Assembly (NCBI GenBank): GCA_905234175.1
Contig: CAJOGX010000016.1
Coordinates: 1-39,753, forward strand
Source: an uncultured Selenomonadaceae bacterium
GTDB lineage: Bacteria > Bacillota > Negativicutes > Selenomonadales > Selenomonadaceae
Reading direction: 5' to 3'
DNA length: 39,753 bases
Numbering within the stretch: the stretch's first letter is position 1; the number at the start of each line of letters is the position of its first letter. A program made the position numbers and the translations under genes. Of the stretch, positions 33,477 through 39,753 are shown one piece after another. The notes below the pieces were generated by a model. It worked only from the letters and a program-made list of their open reading frames with translations, was not told the DNA's origin and searched no databases.

Positions 33477-33624
33477 TAAAGGTCTCCTGTTCAATCAGCG
33501 CGTTCATTTCGGCGAAGAAATCTTTAAGCGTAGGCTCAGGAATTTTTCCCGCGCGCATTTCCTTAACTTCTCTGCAGGCGTCAATTATCGATTTTTCGAC
33601 GGAAATATAGCGGTCATCTTTCAT
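33436..33624 (-). CDS. Putative antitoxin of a type II toxin-antitoxin pair
   Basis: 62 residues, acidic, mostly helical (KDDRYISVEKSIIDACREVK ... TLKDFFAEMNALIEQE). The small size, position directly ahead of a RelE-like toxin with overlap, and strong GAGGAGGAATT ribosome site identify it as the likely antitoxin; I do not recognise the exact family. Its ribosome site lies in the last coaX codons (gap 12 nt), so it is translated along with coaX. Confidence 0.65.
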   Translation of the reverse strand: MKDDRYISVEKSIIDACREVKEMRAGKIPEPTLKDFFAEMNALIEQETFNGSHTDKAIQNRH

Positions 33625-33636
33625 GACAATTCCTCC

Positions 33637-34410
33637 TCAAGATTTATTTCGCTCGTACAAAACACGCAGGCCGCTCAGCGTCAGGAAGTGGTCAATCCTG
33701 TCAATCGTCCTGGACTCCCTGTGAATCATCTTGGCGAGCCCGCCGGTCGCGATAACTTTTGCGTGCCAGTCGTCGCCCATTTCCGCGCGAATCCTGCGGA
33801 CAATCTCGTCAATCTGCCCGACGTAGCCGTAAATAATCCCCGCCTGCATACCGGTGACGGTGTTGCGGCAGATAATGCTTTTGGGCGGCACGAGCTCAAT
33901 GCGCGGGAGCTTGGCGGTGGACGTGAACAGCGAATCAGCGGCGGACATCAGACCAGGCGCAATGACGCCGCCTAAAAAATCTCCGTTCTCCGCCACAACG
34001 TCAATCGTCGTCGCCGTGCCAATATCGATAACAATCAGCGGCCCGCCGTAGTGCTCGAACGCGCCGACCGCGTTTACGATTCTGTCAGCGCCAATCGCGC
34101 GCGGATTTTCGTAGTTAATCCTTATGCCGGTTCTAATTCCTGGACCGACGAGCAGCGGGTGAACTTTGAAGTAGCGCTCGCACATTTTCTGAAACGGCAC
34201 GACCAGCGGCGGCACGACCGACGAAATAATTATGTCGCTCACGTCGTTAATGTTGACGTTCTGATAGCGGAACAAATCGTTAATCAGCATTCCGTATTCG
34301 TCGCCGGTTTTCTGGCGGTCAGTGGAAATGCGCCAGTGCTTCATGAGGTTTTTGCCCTCGTAAGTTCCCATGACGATGTTGCTGTTGCCGATGTCGATAA
34401 CCAGTAGCAA
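33637..34410 (-). CDS. coaX: Type III pantothenate kinase CoaX
   Basis: Phosphorylates pantothenate, the first step of coenzyme A synthesis. 257 residues of the ASKHA fold: P-loop-like LLVIDIGNSNIVMGTY at the start (Asp6 region), PRAIGADRIVNAVGAF with the substrate-site residues, and VIDIGTATTIDVV. The start codon is TTG at 34410, 3 nt after the ybaK stop. No bifunctional BirA domain. Confidence 0.95.
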   Translation of the reverse strand: MLLVIDIGNSNIVMGTYEGKNLMKHWRISTDRQKTGDEYGMLINDLFRYQNVNINDVSDIIISSVVPPLVVPFQKMCERYFKVHPLLVGPGIRTGIRINYENPRAIGADRIVNAVGAFEHYGGPLIVIDIGTATTIDVVAENGDFLGGVIAPGLMSAADSLFTSTAKLPRIELVPPKSIICRNTVTGMQAGIIYGYVGQIDEIVRRIRAEMGDDWHAKVIATGGLAKMIHRESRTIDRIDHFLTLSGLRVLYERNKS

Positions 34411-34413
34411 AAT

Positions 34414-34890
34414 TTACGCACCGCCCTTCGATTTGGCAACGTCGACCCAGCCCGCGCTTTTAATATATTTTTCCAGCTCAGCCAGCGTGAGCTTGACAAC
34501 GCTGCGGTCATTTCCGGCGGCGGGGTAAACAAAATCGTAGCGCTTCAGCGAGGCGTCAAGGTAAATCGGAACGCCTTCGTTTACCGCGAACGGGCAGACG
34601 CCGCCAACCGCGTGCCCGATGAAACCTTCGACTTCAGCCACGGGTATCATATGCGGGCGGCAGCCGAACTGCGCTTTGAACTTTTTGTTATCGAGGTTCA
34701 TGTCGCCGCCGAGTAAAATCAGCACCGGCTTTTTGTCCACGAACACCGAAATTGTTTTGGCGATTCGCCCGACTTCGCAGTTGAGTGCGTGCGCCGCCTG
34801 CTCGGAAGTCGCCGTCAGCTCCTCAAATTCCACGACGCGCTCCGGCTCCCCTATCGACGCGAAATATTTTTTTACCTTTTCTATTGCCAA
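34414..34890 (-). CDS. YbaK/EbsC-type aminoacyl-tRNA deacylase
   Basis: 158 residues; the YbaK/ProX editing-domain family hydrolyses mischarged tRNA, mainly Cys-tRNA(Pro). Motifs RIAKTISVFVDKKPVLILLGGDMNLDNKKF (catalytic Lys in the KTI segment) and GHAVGGVCPFAVNEGVPIYLD are typical. Starts with TTG at 34890, GGGAG 8 nt upstream overlapping the end of the glycosyltransferase gene. Exact tRNA target cannot be decided from sequence. Confidence 0.88.
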   Translation of the reverse strand: MAIEKVKKYFASIGEPERVVEFEELTATSEQAAHALNCEVGRIAKTISVFVDKKPVLILLGGDMNLDNKKFKAQFGCRPHMIPVAEVEGFIGHAVGGVCPFAVNEGVPIYLDASLKRYDFVYPAAGNDRSVVKLTLAELEKYIKSAGWVDVAKSKGGA

Positions 34891-34894
34891 ATTT

Positions 34895-35971
34895 TCAGCT
34901 CCCTTGAATTTGTTTCAGTTGGTTTTCCAGCTCAGCTATGCGCTGGCTCGCCATGAGCAACCTTGAACGCGCAAAGTTCGACGCCGTAAGCAGGTACACA
35001 AGAGTCGCTCCGTATTCGCCGAGCGTATTTGCCATTTCAGGTTTTAAAATACCGAAGAATTCCGGTTCCGCTGGTAACGCCGAATCTTGAGTCAGATAAA
35101 TCAAATCGCCCAAGCATATCCGCTCAAAATAATTCAGCAGCGCCCAGTGATATTGCGGATTTTCCTGAAAAAATTTTTGACCGGCGAGAAATTTGTCCAC
35201 GTGATTCAAAACGTAAAGCGTCGACTTCATCGAGCTGGGAATACTTTCCTGCGGCGGCTTTTTGCTGTGCGAAATGGAACTCGCAACCTCCCTGTAAATG
35301 TAAAGCGGCGCCGATATCGTCAAAATTTTTCTGGCGCAGCAAAATACCTCCGCCGCCCAAACGGTATCGTGAGCTATTCGCGCATTTTCGGGAAAAGTGA
35401 TATTGTTTTCCATGAGCAAATCGCGCCGCACAAATTTCTGCCAGGCAGTTCTCCCCATGAATCCGCCGCAAATATTTTTCACGCGTTCACCAATATCGTC
35501 CGGCTCAAAGGCCGCTTTGTCTACTACACGTTTCGACCAGAGATTAAGCCTGAGGTTTTCCTGCGTGGGAAAAGGCTTTTCGGTATCAGAAAAGAATACG
35601 TAGCTCCTGTCCATGTTCACAACATCCGCGTCATTTTTTTCCGCGAAATTGTAAAGAATTTCCAGCGCGTTGTTCATTAGCAAATCGTCGCTGTCCATAA
35701 CGAAAACATATTTGCCGCGCGAAAGTGCCACCGCTTTGTTGTACGCAGGAGAGGGACCGCCGGAATTTTTTTCTATCCGCGAAGTTTTCAGCCGCCCGCC
35801 AAATCTCGGCACGTAACTTTCCAAAACCGCCGCGCTGTTATCCGTCGAGCCGTTATCCACCACGATAACTTCAAAATCCTGGAACGTCTGATTCAAAATA
35901 CTCTCCAGGCACGCGCCAACATATTTTTCGACGTTGTACATCGGCATAACGACCGAGACCGCCGGCGCCAA
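34895..35971 (-). CDS. Family 2 glycosyltransferase, apparently phase-variable and in the OFF frame
   Basis: 358 residues of GT2 (GT-A fold): SVVMPMYNVEKYVGACLES, the nucleotide-sugar site VVDNGSTDNSAAVLESY and the DXD motif YVFVMDSDDLL, then a roughly 130-residue acceptor region and a C-terminal coiled stretch (RIAELENQLKQI). It probably adds sugars to a surface polysaccharide, LPS or protein. The natural start seems to be the ATG at 35991, with GGAGG 10 nt upstream in the end of gph. Between it and the conserved body is a C8 tract (35981-35974); with eight C the ATG frame ends after 32 codons, while nine would join it to the body. In this state only a weak TTG at 35971 opens the frame. Confidence 0.88.
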   Translation of the reverse strand: MAPAVSVVMPMYNVEKYVGACLESILNQTFQDFEVIVVDNGSTDNSAAVLESYVPRFGGRLKTSRIEKNSGGPSPAYNKAVALSRGKYVFVMDSDDLLMNNALEILYNFAEKNDADVVNMDRSYVFFSDTEKPFPTQENLRLNLWSKRVVDKAAFEPDDIGERVKNICGGFMGRTAWQKFVRRDLLMENNITFPENARIAHDTVWAAEVFCCARKILTISAPLYIYREVASSISHSKKPPQESIPSSMKSTLYVLNHVDKFLAGQKFFQENPQYHWALLNYFERICLGDLIYLTQDSALPAEPEFFGILKPEMANTLGEYGATLVYLLTASNFARSRLLMASQRIAELENQLKQIQGS

Positions 35972-35973
35972 CA

Positions 35974-35981
35974 GGGGGGGG
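35974..35981 (-). repeat. C8 homopolymer tract at the 5' end of the glycosyltransferase gene
   Basis: Eight C on the coding (minus) strand, four codons after the ATG at 35991. A change of one base by slipped-strand mispairing would switch the reading frame. It is the only G/C run of this length I noticed in the window. Confidence 0.9.
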
Positions 35982-35997
35982 TAGTAATCATTATCAA

Positions 35998-36642
35998 TTA
36001 GCCTCCAAAATTAATCTGCTCAAGAATTTCTTCCGCGCGGTGGACGATAATTTTCGCGCCAGCCTCGCGCAATTCAGCTTCGCTGCGGAAACCCCACGTC
36101 ACTCCGACCGGCAGAAAGCCCGCGTTGAGCGCCGTCTGAATGTCAACGGACGTATCGCCGAAGTACGCAACCTCAGCCGGAGCCACGCCGAAACTTTCAG
36201 CAATTTCGAGCGGCCGCGCGGGATTGGGCTTTTTAGCGTCGCCGATAACCGCGCCAGTTTCAACCTGCGTGAAAAATTTTTCAGCCAGCGCGACGGCGGC
36301 GAAGTGCTGCTTGTTGGTGCAAATGCCGACGGGAATTTTTCTGGTGTTGAGATTTTCCAGCAGGCTCAAAATTCCGGCGTAGGGTTTGGTTTTTATCAGC
36401 AGGTGCCGCGCGTAACAGCCGTCGTAGTAAGCCAGCGCCTCGGTGACGAATTTTTCTTCGGTAGTTTCCAGTACGCGCTCCATTAATTTTCTGGCGCCGT
36501 TGCCTACGAACATTCGCACTTCGTCAAGCGAGCGGCGCGGTAAACTGTAATGCTCAAGCATTTCGTTCACGCTGTCCGCCAAATCTTCGAGCGTGTCAAG
36601 GAGCGTGCCGTCCATATCAAAAATCGCGGCTCTGTAAATCAT
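35998..36642 (-). CDS. gph: HAD-family phosphatase, phosphoglycolate phosphatase-like
   Basis: 214 residues. HAD motif I is FDMDGTLLDTLEDLADSVN, motif II is GICTNKQHF, motif III lies in GDAKKPNPARP and motif IV in YFGDTSVDIQTALNAG, with the alpha-helical cap between I and II. It resembles Gph, which removes 2-phosphoglycolate, but HAD substrate ranges are broad. Starts 3 nt after gatB ends; its own end supplies the ribosome site of the glycosyltransferase. Confidence 0.85.
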   Translation of the reverse strand: MIYRAAIFDMDGTLLDTLEDLADSVNEMLEHYSLPRRSLDEVRMFVGNGARKLMERVLETTEEKFVTEALAYYDGCYARHLLIKTKPYAGILSLLENLNTRKIPVGICTNKQHFAAVALAEKFFTQVETGAVIGDAKKPNPARPLEIAESFGVAPAEVAYFGDTSVDIQTALNAGFLPVGVTWGFRSEAELREAGAKIIVHRAEEILEQINFGG

Positions 36643-36645
36643 CGC

Positions 36646-38088
36646 TCAGCCCTCAAGTTTTTTCGCCAGCAGTTCATTGACGAGCTGCGGATTCGCCTTG
36701 CCCTTCGTCTCCTTCATAATCTGCCCGACGAGCGCGCCAATCGCTTTCTTCTTGCCCGCGCGGTACTCGTCAACCGCCTTCGGATTTTTCGCAATAACTT
36801 CGTCGACAACTTTTTCAATCGCGCCGGTGTCGGTAATCTGAACGAGCCCTTTATCCCTGACAATTTTTTCCGGCGGGTCGGCGGACTTCCACATTTCCGC
36901 GAAGACCGTCTTAGCGATTTTGCCGGAAATCGTGCCCTTCTGAATCAACAGAATCATTTCAGCGAGGCGCCTGGCGTCAACGGGCGAATTTTCAATCGTC
37001 ATACCGTCAGCGTTGAGATTTTTGGAAAGGTCGCTCATAATCCAGTTGGCAGCAAGTTTCGCGTCGGCGCCGCCCTCAACAACCGCGTCGAAGTACTCAG
37101 CCATCGCGCGGGAACTGGTGATAATTCCGGCGTCGTATTCGCTCAGCCCGAAAGATTTTATCAAGCGCTCGCGGCGGGCGTCAGGAAGCTCCGGCAAAGA
37201 TTTTCTGAACGCTTCAATTTCCTCGTCGGTCGTGATAATCGGCGGCAAATCCGGTTCGGGCATGTAGCGATAGTCATTCGCGTTTTCCTTCGAGCGCATG
37301 GATTGAGTGATACCTTTTTCGGGGTTCCACGTCCGCGTTTCCTGAACAACTTCGCCGCCGTCGTCCAGAACTTCAGCCTGCCGCTCAATTTCGTAGTTAA
37401 TCGCGTCTTCCAGCGCCTTGAACGAATTGATATTTTTCATTTCGGTGCGCGTGCCGAGCTTCGTGCTGCCAGCTGGGCGAAGAGAAACGTTGATGTCCGC
37501 GCGAAGGTTGCCCTCCTCCATGCGGCAGTTGGAAACGTCGATGTATTCGAGAATCGCCTTGATTTTCTCCATGTAGGCGCGGGCTTCGGCGGCTGAATGC
37601 ATATCGGGCTCGGAAACAATTTCAATGAGCGGGACGCCGGTGCGGTTGTAGTCGACGTTCGAAGTGGCGGAATCTTTAATCGTGGTGCCGCTGTGAACTA
37701 ATTTTCCGGCGTCTTCCTCCATGTGAATGCGCGTCAGCCGGACGGTTTTACGCTCGCCGTCCACGTCAATTTCAACGTGTCCTTCGTAGGCAATCGGCAA
37801 ATCGTACTGCGAAGTCTGCCAGTTTTTCGGCAGGTCGGGATAATAATAATTTTTCCGGTCGAACTTGCTGTATTTGTTAATCTTGCAGTTCGTCGCCAGC
37901 CCAGCTTTTATCGCAAATTCCACGACGCGCCGGTTAATCGTCGGCAGAACGCCAGGCAGTCCCAGGCAAACCGGACAGGTATGCGTATTCTGTTCCGCGC
38001 CAAAAGTCGTCGCGCAGCCGCAAAAAATTTTCGTCGCCGTCTTCAGCTCGCTGTGAATTTCCAACCCGATAACCGCTTCATATTTCAT
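36646..38088 (-). CDS. gatB: Asp/Glu-tRNA amidotransferase subunit B GatB
   Basis: 480-residue subunit of GatCAB, which converts Glu-tRNA(Gln) and Asp-tRNA(Asn) to the amide forms. N-terminal cradle [23 protein letters not shown], zinc/active region [27 protein letters not shown]-like stretch [15 protein letters not shown], and the C-terminal YqeY domain with [18 protein letters not shown]. Perfect GAGGTGAT ribosome site. gatA and gatC, which usually come just before gatB, are absent; the DUF262-HNH nuclease gene sits there instead, 9 nt away. Confidence 0.97.
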   Translation of the reverse strand: MKYEAVIGLEIHSELKTATKIFCGCATTFGAEQNTHTCPVCLGLPGVLPTINRRVVEFAIKAGLATNCKINKYSKFDRKNYYYPDLPKNWQTSQYDLPIAYEGHVEIDVDGERKTVRLTRIHMEEDAGKLVHSGTTIKDSATSNVDYNRTGVPLIEIVSEPDMHSAAEARAYMEKIKAILEYIDVSNCRMEEGNLRADINVSLRPAGSTKLGTRTEMKNINSFKALEDAINYEIERQAEVLDDGGEVVQETRTWNPEKGITQSMRSKENANDYRYMPEPDLPPIITTDEEIEAFRKSLPELPDARRERLIKSFGLSEYDAGIITSSRAMAEYFDAVVEGGADAKLAANWIMSDLSKNLNADGMTIENSPVDARRLAEMILLIQKGTISGKIAKTVFAEMWKSADPPEKIVRDKGLVQITDTGAIEKVVDEVIAKNPKAVDEYRAGKKKAIGALVGQIMKETKGKANPQLVNELLAKKLEG

Positions 38089-38097
38089 AAAATCACC

Positions 38098-39270
38098 TCA
38101 AAAATTTCCTTTCGCGCGGTTGTGAACTTTGCAAAGCATTTGGCAGTTGTCAGCGGTCGACGCGCCGCCCCTGCTCCACGCCTCGACGTGATCCGCGTCC
38201 ATTTCGCTGTACTTCCAAATCTTTTTCGCGTTCCTGCCGCCGCCCTGCGCACAAAGCGGGCAGTTGCTCTTACCAATTTGCTCAGCAATTTTTTTCTGCC
38301 GCGCGTACGCACTTTTCTTAACCGACTCCTCGAAAAATCTCACGTGCAAAAGTTTCGGCTCAGTGCCGCCGCCCAGCACGTATTCAAAAATCCCGCGCTT
38401 ATCCGTTACCGCGTCGTCTTCGTAAAGTTTTTCAATCTCAGCTTTCAACTCGGCGGCGTCGTAGGAATTTCCGTGATAAGTTTCGTACAGCCGCCCCCAC
38501 TCAAGCCCGCACATTTCGTCGTAAACTTCGGGGAACGTAGTTTCTACCCAGTGAATCACGCCGTCGAAATAATTTTTCAGCTCGTCAATATTGTCGTCGT
38601 GCCGGTGCCGGCTCATATAATCATCTATCGCCTCGCGCTCGGAACTTTTCACCACCCAGCTCAGCGCGACCTGCAAAATTTCCTGCCGCTGCAAATTCCC
38701 TCTGACGTAAGAGCGCCACATAGTCTGCCTATAATTCTGGCTGTTGCTGTACTCCGCCTTCGCCAGCGTCACAAAACTCCCGCTGTACACCGAATTTGAA
38801 ATCTCCTGCGCGTTCAATGCAATTCCGGCAATGTTAATCGTCTTGAACCACGCCTTAATTTCGTCCTCCGTGCCCTCGCAGATATAAATTGTCAGCGGCG
38901 TCTGCAAAATCAAATCCTGTAAATTTTTCGCCAGCGACTTGTAATACTGCTGGTGTCCCCCCTCATCCTTAATCGGAAATAAATTTTTAATATACCTGCC
39001 CAGGCTGGTAATGCGCTGCTGCCCGTCCAAAACTTCGTACCGCCCGCCTACTCTGTTAAAATACAGCAGACCAATCGGATAGCCGCGCAAAATCGAATCA
39101 ATCACTGCCGTTTCCATGTTCGCGTCGGCATACAAATAATTTCGCTGATATTCCGGCTGTATCGTCAGCCGCCCGCTCCAGCCAAAAAGCCCCTTGTTCT
39201 CCGCCTTGTCAAATTCAAAGCCTTCGCATATGTCCGCCACCGTCAAATCAGTTTTCAGCGTCGTTTTCAT
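38098..39270 (-). CDS. DUF262 and HNH endonuclease domain protein
   Basis: 390 residues. The N-terminal DUF262 (ParB/GmrSD-like) domain shows [26 protein letters not shown] and [15 protein letters not shown]; the C-terminus is an HNH nuclease with [16 protein letters not shown] (catalytic His) and [12 protein letters not shown]. This is the architecture of many phage-defence and type IV-like restriction nucleases that use the NTP-binding DUF262 domain. It starts directly after the methyltransferase C-terminal cassette C (TAA then ATG), with AGGTGAT as ribosome site, so it was probably translated along with a methyltransferase as a restriction-modification or defence pair. The target is unknown. 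Confidence 0.88.
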   Translation of the reverse strand: MKTTLKTDLTVADICEGFEFDKAENKGLFGWSGRLTIQPEYQRNYLYADANMETAVIDSILRGYPIGLLYFNRVGGRYEVLDGQQRITSLGRYIKNLFPIKDEGGHQQYYKSLAKNLQDLILQTPLTIYICEGTEDEIKAWFKTINIAGIALNAQEISNSVYSGSFVTLAKAEYSNSQNYRQTMWRSYVRGNLQRQEILQVALSWVVKSSEREAIDDYMSRHRHDDNIDELKNYFDGVIHWVETTFPEVYDEMCGLEWGRLYETYHGNSYDAAELKAEIEKLYEDDAVTDKRGIFEYVLGGGTEPKLLHVRFFEESVKKSAYARQKKIAEQIGKSNCPLCAQGGGRNAKKIWKYSEMDADHVEAWSRGGASTADNCQMLCKVHNRAKGNF

Positions 39271-39459
39271 TTAATCACCTGCCCGCCTGAAGCGAATAAA
39301 AATCCTTTTATAAATCATTTTGCCCTCAACACTGACGTCCCACGGGTGATTTTCATAGTGACAGCCAGGGTCGCCGTACTGATAAGAACAGCCGAGAATT
39401 TCAAACTGCTCTGGGTTGTACTTATCCAGAAAAGTTATCGGCACCCCCATGACGCCGCT
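39271..39459 (-). pseudogene. Methyltransferase C-terminal cassette C
   Basis: Encodes GVMGVPITFLDKYNPEQFE followed by ILGCSYQYGDPGCHYENHP and VEGKMIYKRIFIRFRRAGD, then TAA. This is the C-terminal part of an EcoRI-family adenine-specific DNA methyltransferase, without the catalytic part. The ATG at 39450 could start translation only by chance; there is no clear ribosome site. It is the copy directly joined to the DUF262-HNH gene, and its frame is different from that of cassette B. Confidence 0.7.
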
Positions 39460-39656
39460 GCGCCTTCCAGCGAATAAACAGCCGCTTGTATTGTCGCTCG
39501 CCGTTGATAACCGGCTGGGCAATTCCGCTGCTGCTGTCCCACAATCCGTTTGAGAATCCCTTGCCCTCGCTTTCGCTCGCTCCGATAAGCTCGAACTGCT
39601 CGGGGTTGTACTTGTCGAGGAAGGTGATTGGCACCCCCATGACGCCGCTACACTTT
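39422..39656 (-). pseudogene. Methyltransferase C-terminal cassette B
   Basis: Second copy of the same end region: GVMGVPITFLDKYNPEQFE, then a different middle LIGASESEGKGFSNGLWDSS, then INGERQYKRLFIRW. After IRW the frame runs into the first bases of cassette C in the wrong frame and stops (HGGADNFSG). Cassettes B and C share the boundary AGCGGCGTCATGGGGGTGCC and are offset by 190 bases, i.e. one base out of frame. Confidence 0.68.
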
Positions 39657-39753
39657 CTGCCGAATGAGGATTCTGAAGTATGGCGTAACTCTCCTGAGCT
39701 GAGCTGAGCTGAGCTGAGCTGAGCTGAGCTGAGCTGAGCTGAGCTGAGCTGAG
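39648..39753 (-). CDS. Partial methyltransferase C-terminus, cassette A, entering from beyond the window
   Basis: The minus-strand frame coming from the window edge runs through the pentanucleotide repeat and ends RVTPYFRILIRQKV with TAG at 39650-39648. YFRILIRQK is the same kind of last strand as YKRLFIRW in cassette B and YKRIFIRF in C, so this should be the end of the expressed methyltransferase copy, whose body lies outside. Confidence 0.55.
   Translation of the reverse strand, partial: SAQLSSAQLSSAQLSSAQLRRVTPYFRILIRQKV
39695..39753. repeat. Pentanucleotide tandem repeat (TGAGC)n reaching the window edge
   Basis: Almost twelve uninterrupted 5-base units (59 bases visible). On the minus strand it reads (CTCAG)n and encodes LSSAQ repeats without a stop in any of the three frames. 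Unit length 5 means every gain or loss shifts the frame. The window ends inside it, so the real length and what follows are unknown. Confidence 0.92.

Noticed and set aside
1-39753. CRISPR array, insertion sequence or prophage
   Set aside because: No regularly spaced direct repeats with unique spacers, no transposase or integrase frames, and no phage structural genes were seen; the only arrays are the coding repeat of the giant protein and the terminal pentamer.

Overview
This window looks like chromosomal DNA of a diderm Firmicute, most likely a Selenomonadaceae-type Negativicute (inferred from gene content; no rRNA is present). Firmicute markers are the c-di-AMP cyclase pair cdaA/cdaR, a YvyF-type flagellar-operon protein, and short intergenic gaps with strong GGAGG ribosome sites. 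Features that fit an outer-membrane cell are a GspE/PilB ATPase and a 2,419-residue RTX-type surface or secreted protein. TTG start codons are common (gltX, topB, gspE, coaX, ybaK).

Layout. 1-8.3 kb (minus): gspE, crcB, yvyF-like gene, radical SAM gene, cdaA, cdaR, FAD-dehydrogenase gene in tight order, then glmS behind its own promoter. 8.4-10.2 kb (plus): cbiB and a monofunctional peptidoglycan transglycosylase. 10.4-12.7 kb (minus): cydAB. 12.7-13.1 kb: a gene-free stretch with a degenerate tRNA-like sequence. 13.1-15.8 kb (minus): orphan dhaL, gltX and an unknown gene with its own promoter. 15.9-17.2 kb (plus): divergent LysR regulator and an FlK-like thioesterase. 17.3 kb: tRNA-Ser(GCT). 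17.5-24.8 kb (minus): the giant repeat/RTX protein, with a long structured leader. 25.1-28.5 kb (minus): topB-glmM. 28.5-28.9 kb (plus): tRNA-Ser(GGA) followed by a long rod-shaped RNA candidate (possibly SRP RNA). 28.9-39.3 kb (minus): a compact run HNH/DUF262 nuclease, gatB, gph, glycosyltransferase, ybaK, coaX, antitoxin, truncated toxin, dus, surE, ahcY, MTA/SAH deaminase. 39.3-39.75 kb: tandem C-terminal cassettes of an EcoRI-family adenine methyltransferase and a pentanucleotide repeat that runs off the window.

How it fits together. Envelope functions dominate: UDP-GlcNAc precursor supply (glmM, glmS), c-di-AMP signalling (cdaA/cdaR), glycan polymerisation (transglycosylase), a surface protein, and a glycosyltransferase. 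ahcY and the deaminase handle S-adenosylhomocysteine recycling.

The most interesting signals are at the right end. A C8 tract lies right after a well-placed ATG of the glycosyltransferase and leaves that start one base out of frame, a classic phase-variation layout. Three staggered-frame methyltransferase C-terminal cassettes follow a (TGAGC)n tract that is open in all three frames and directly precede a DUF262-HNH nuclease gene. Other points worth a look are a Tat-signal/internal-start pair on the SAH/MTA deaminase, a toxin gene cut short exactly at the dus start codon, the 16-fold repeat of the giant protein, and the structured RNA behind tRNA-Ser.
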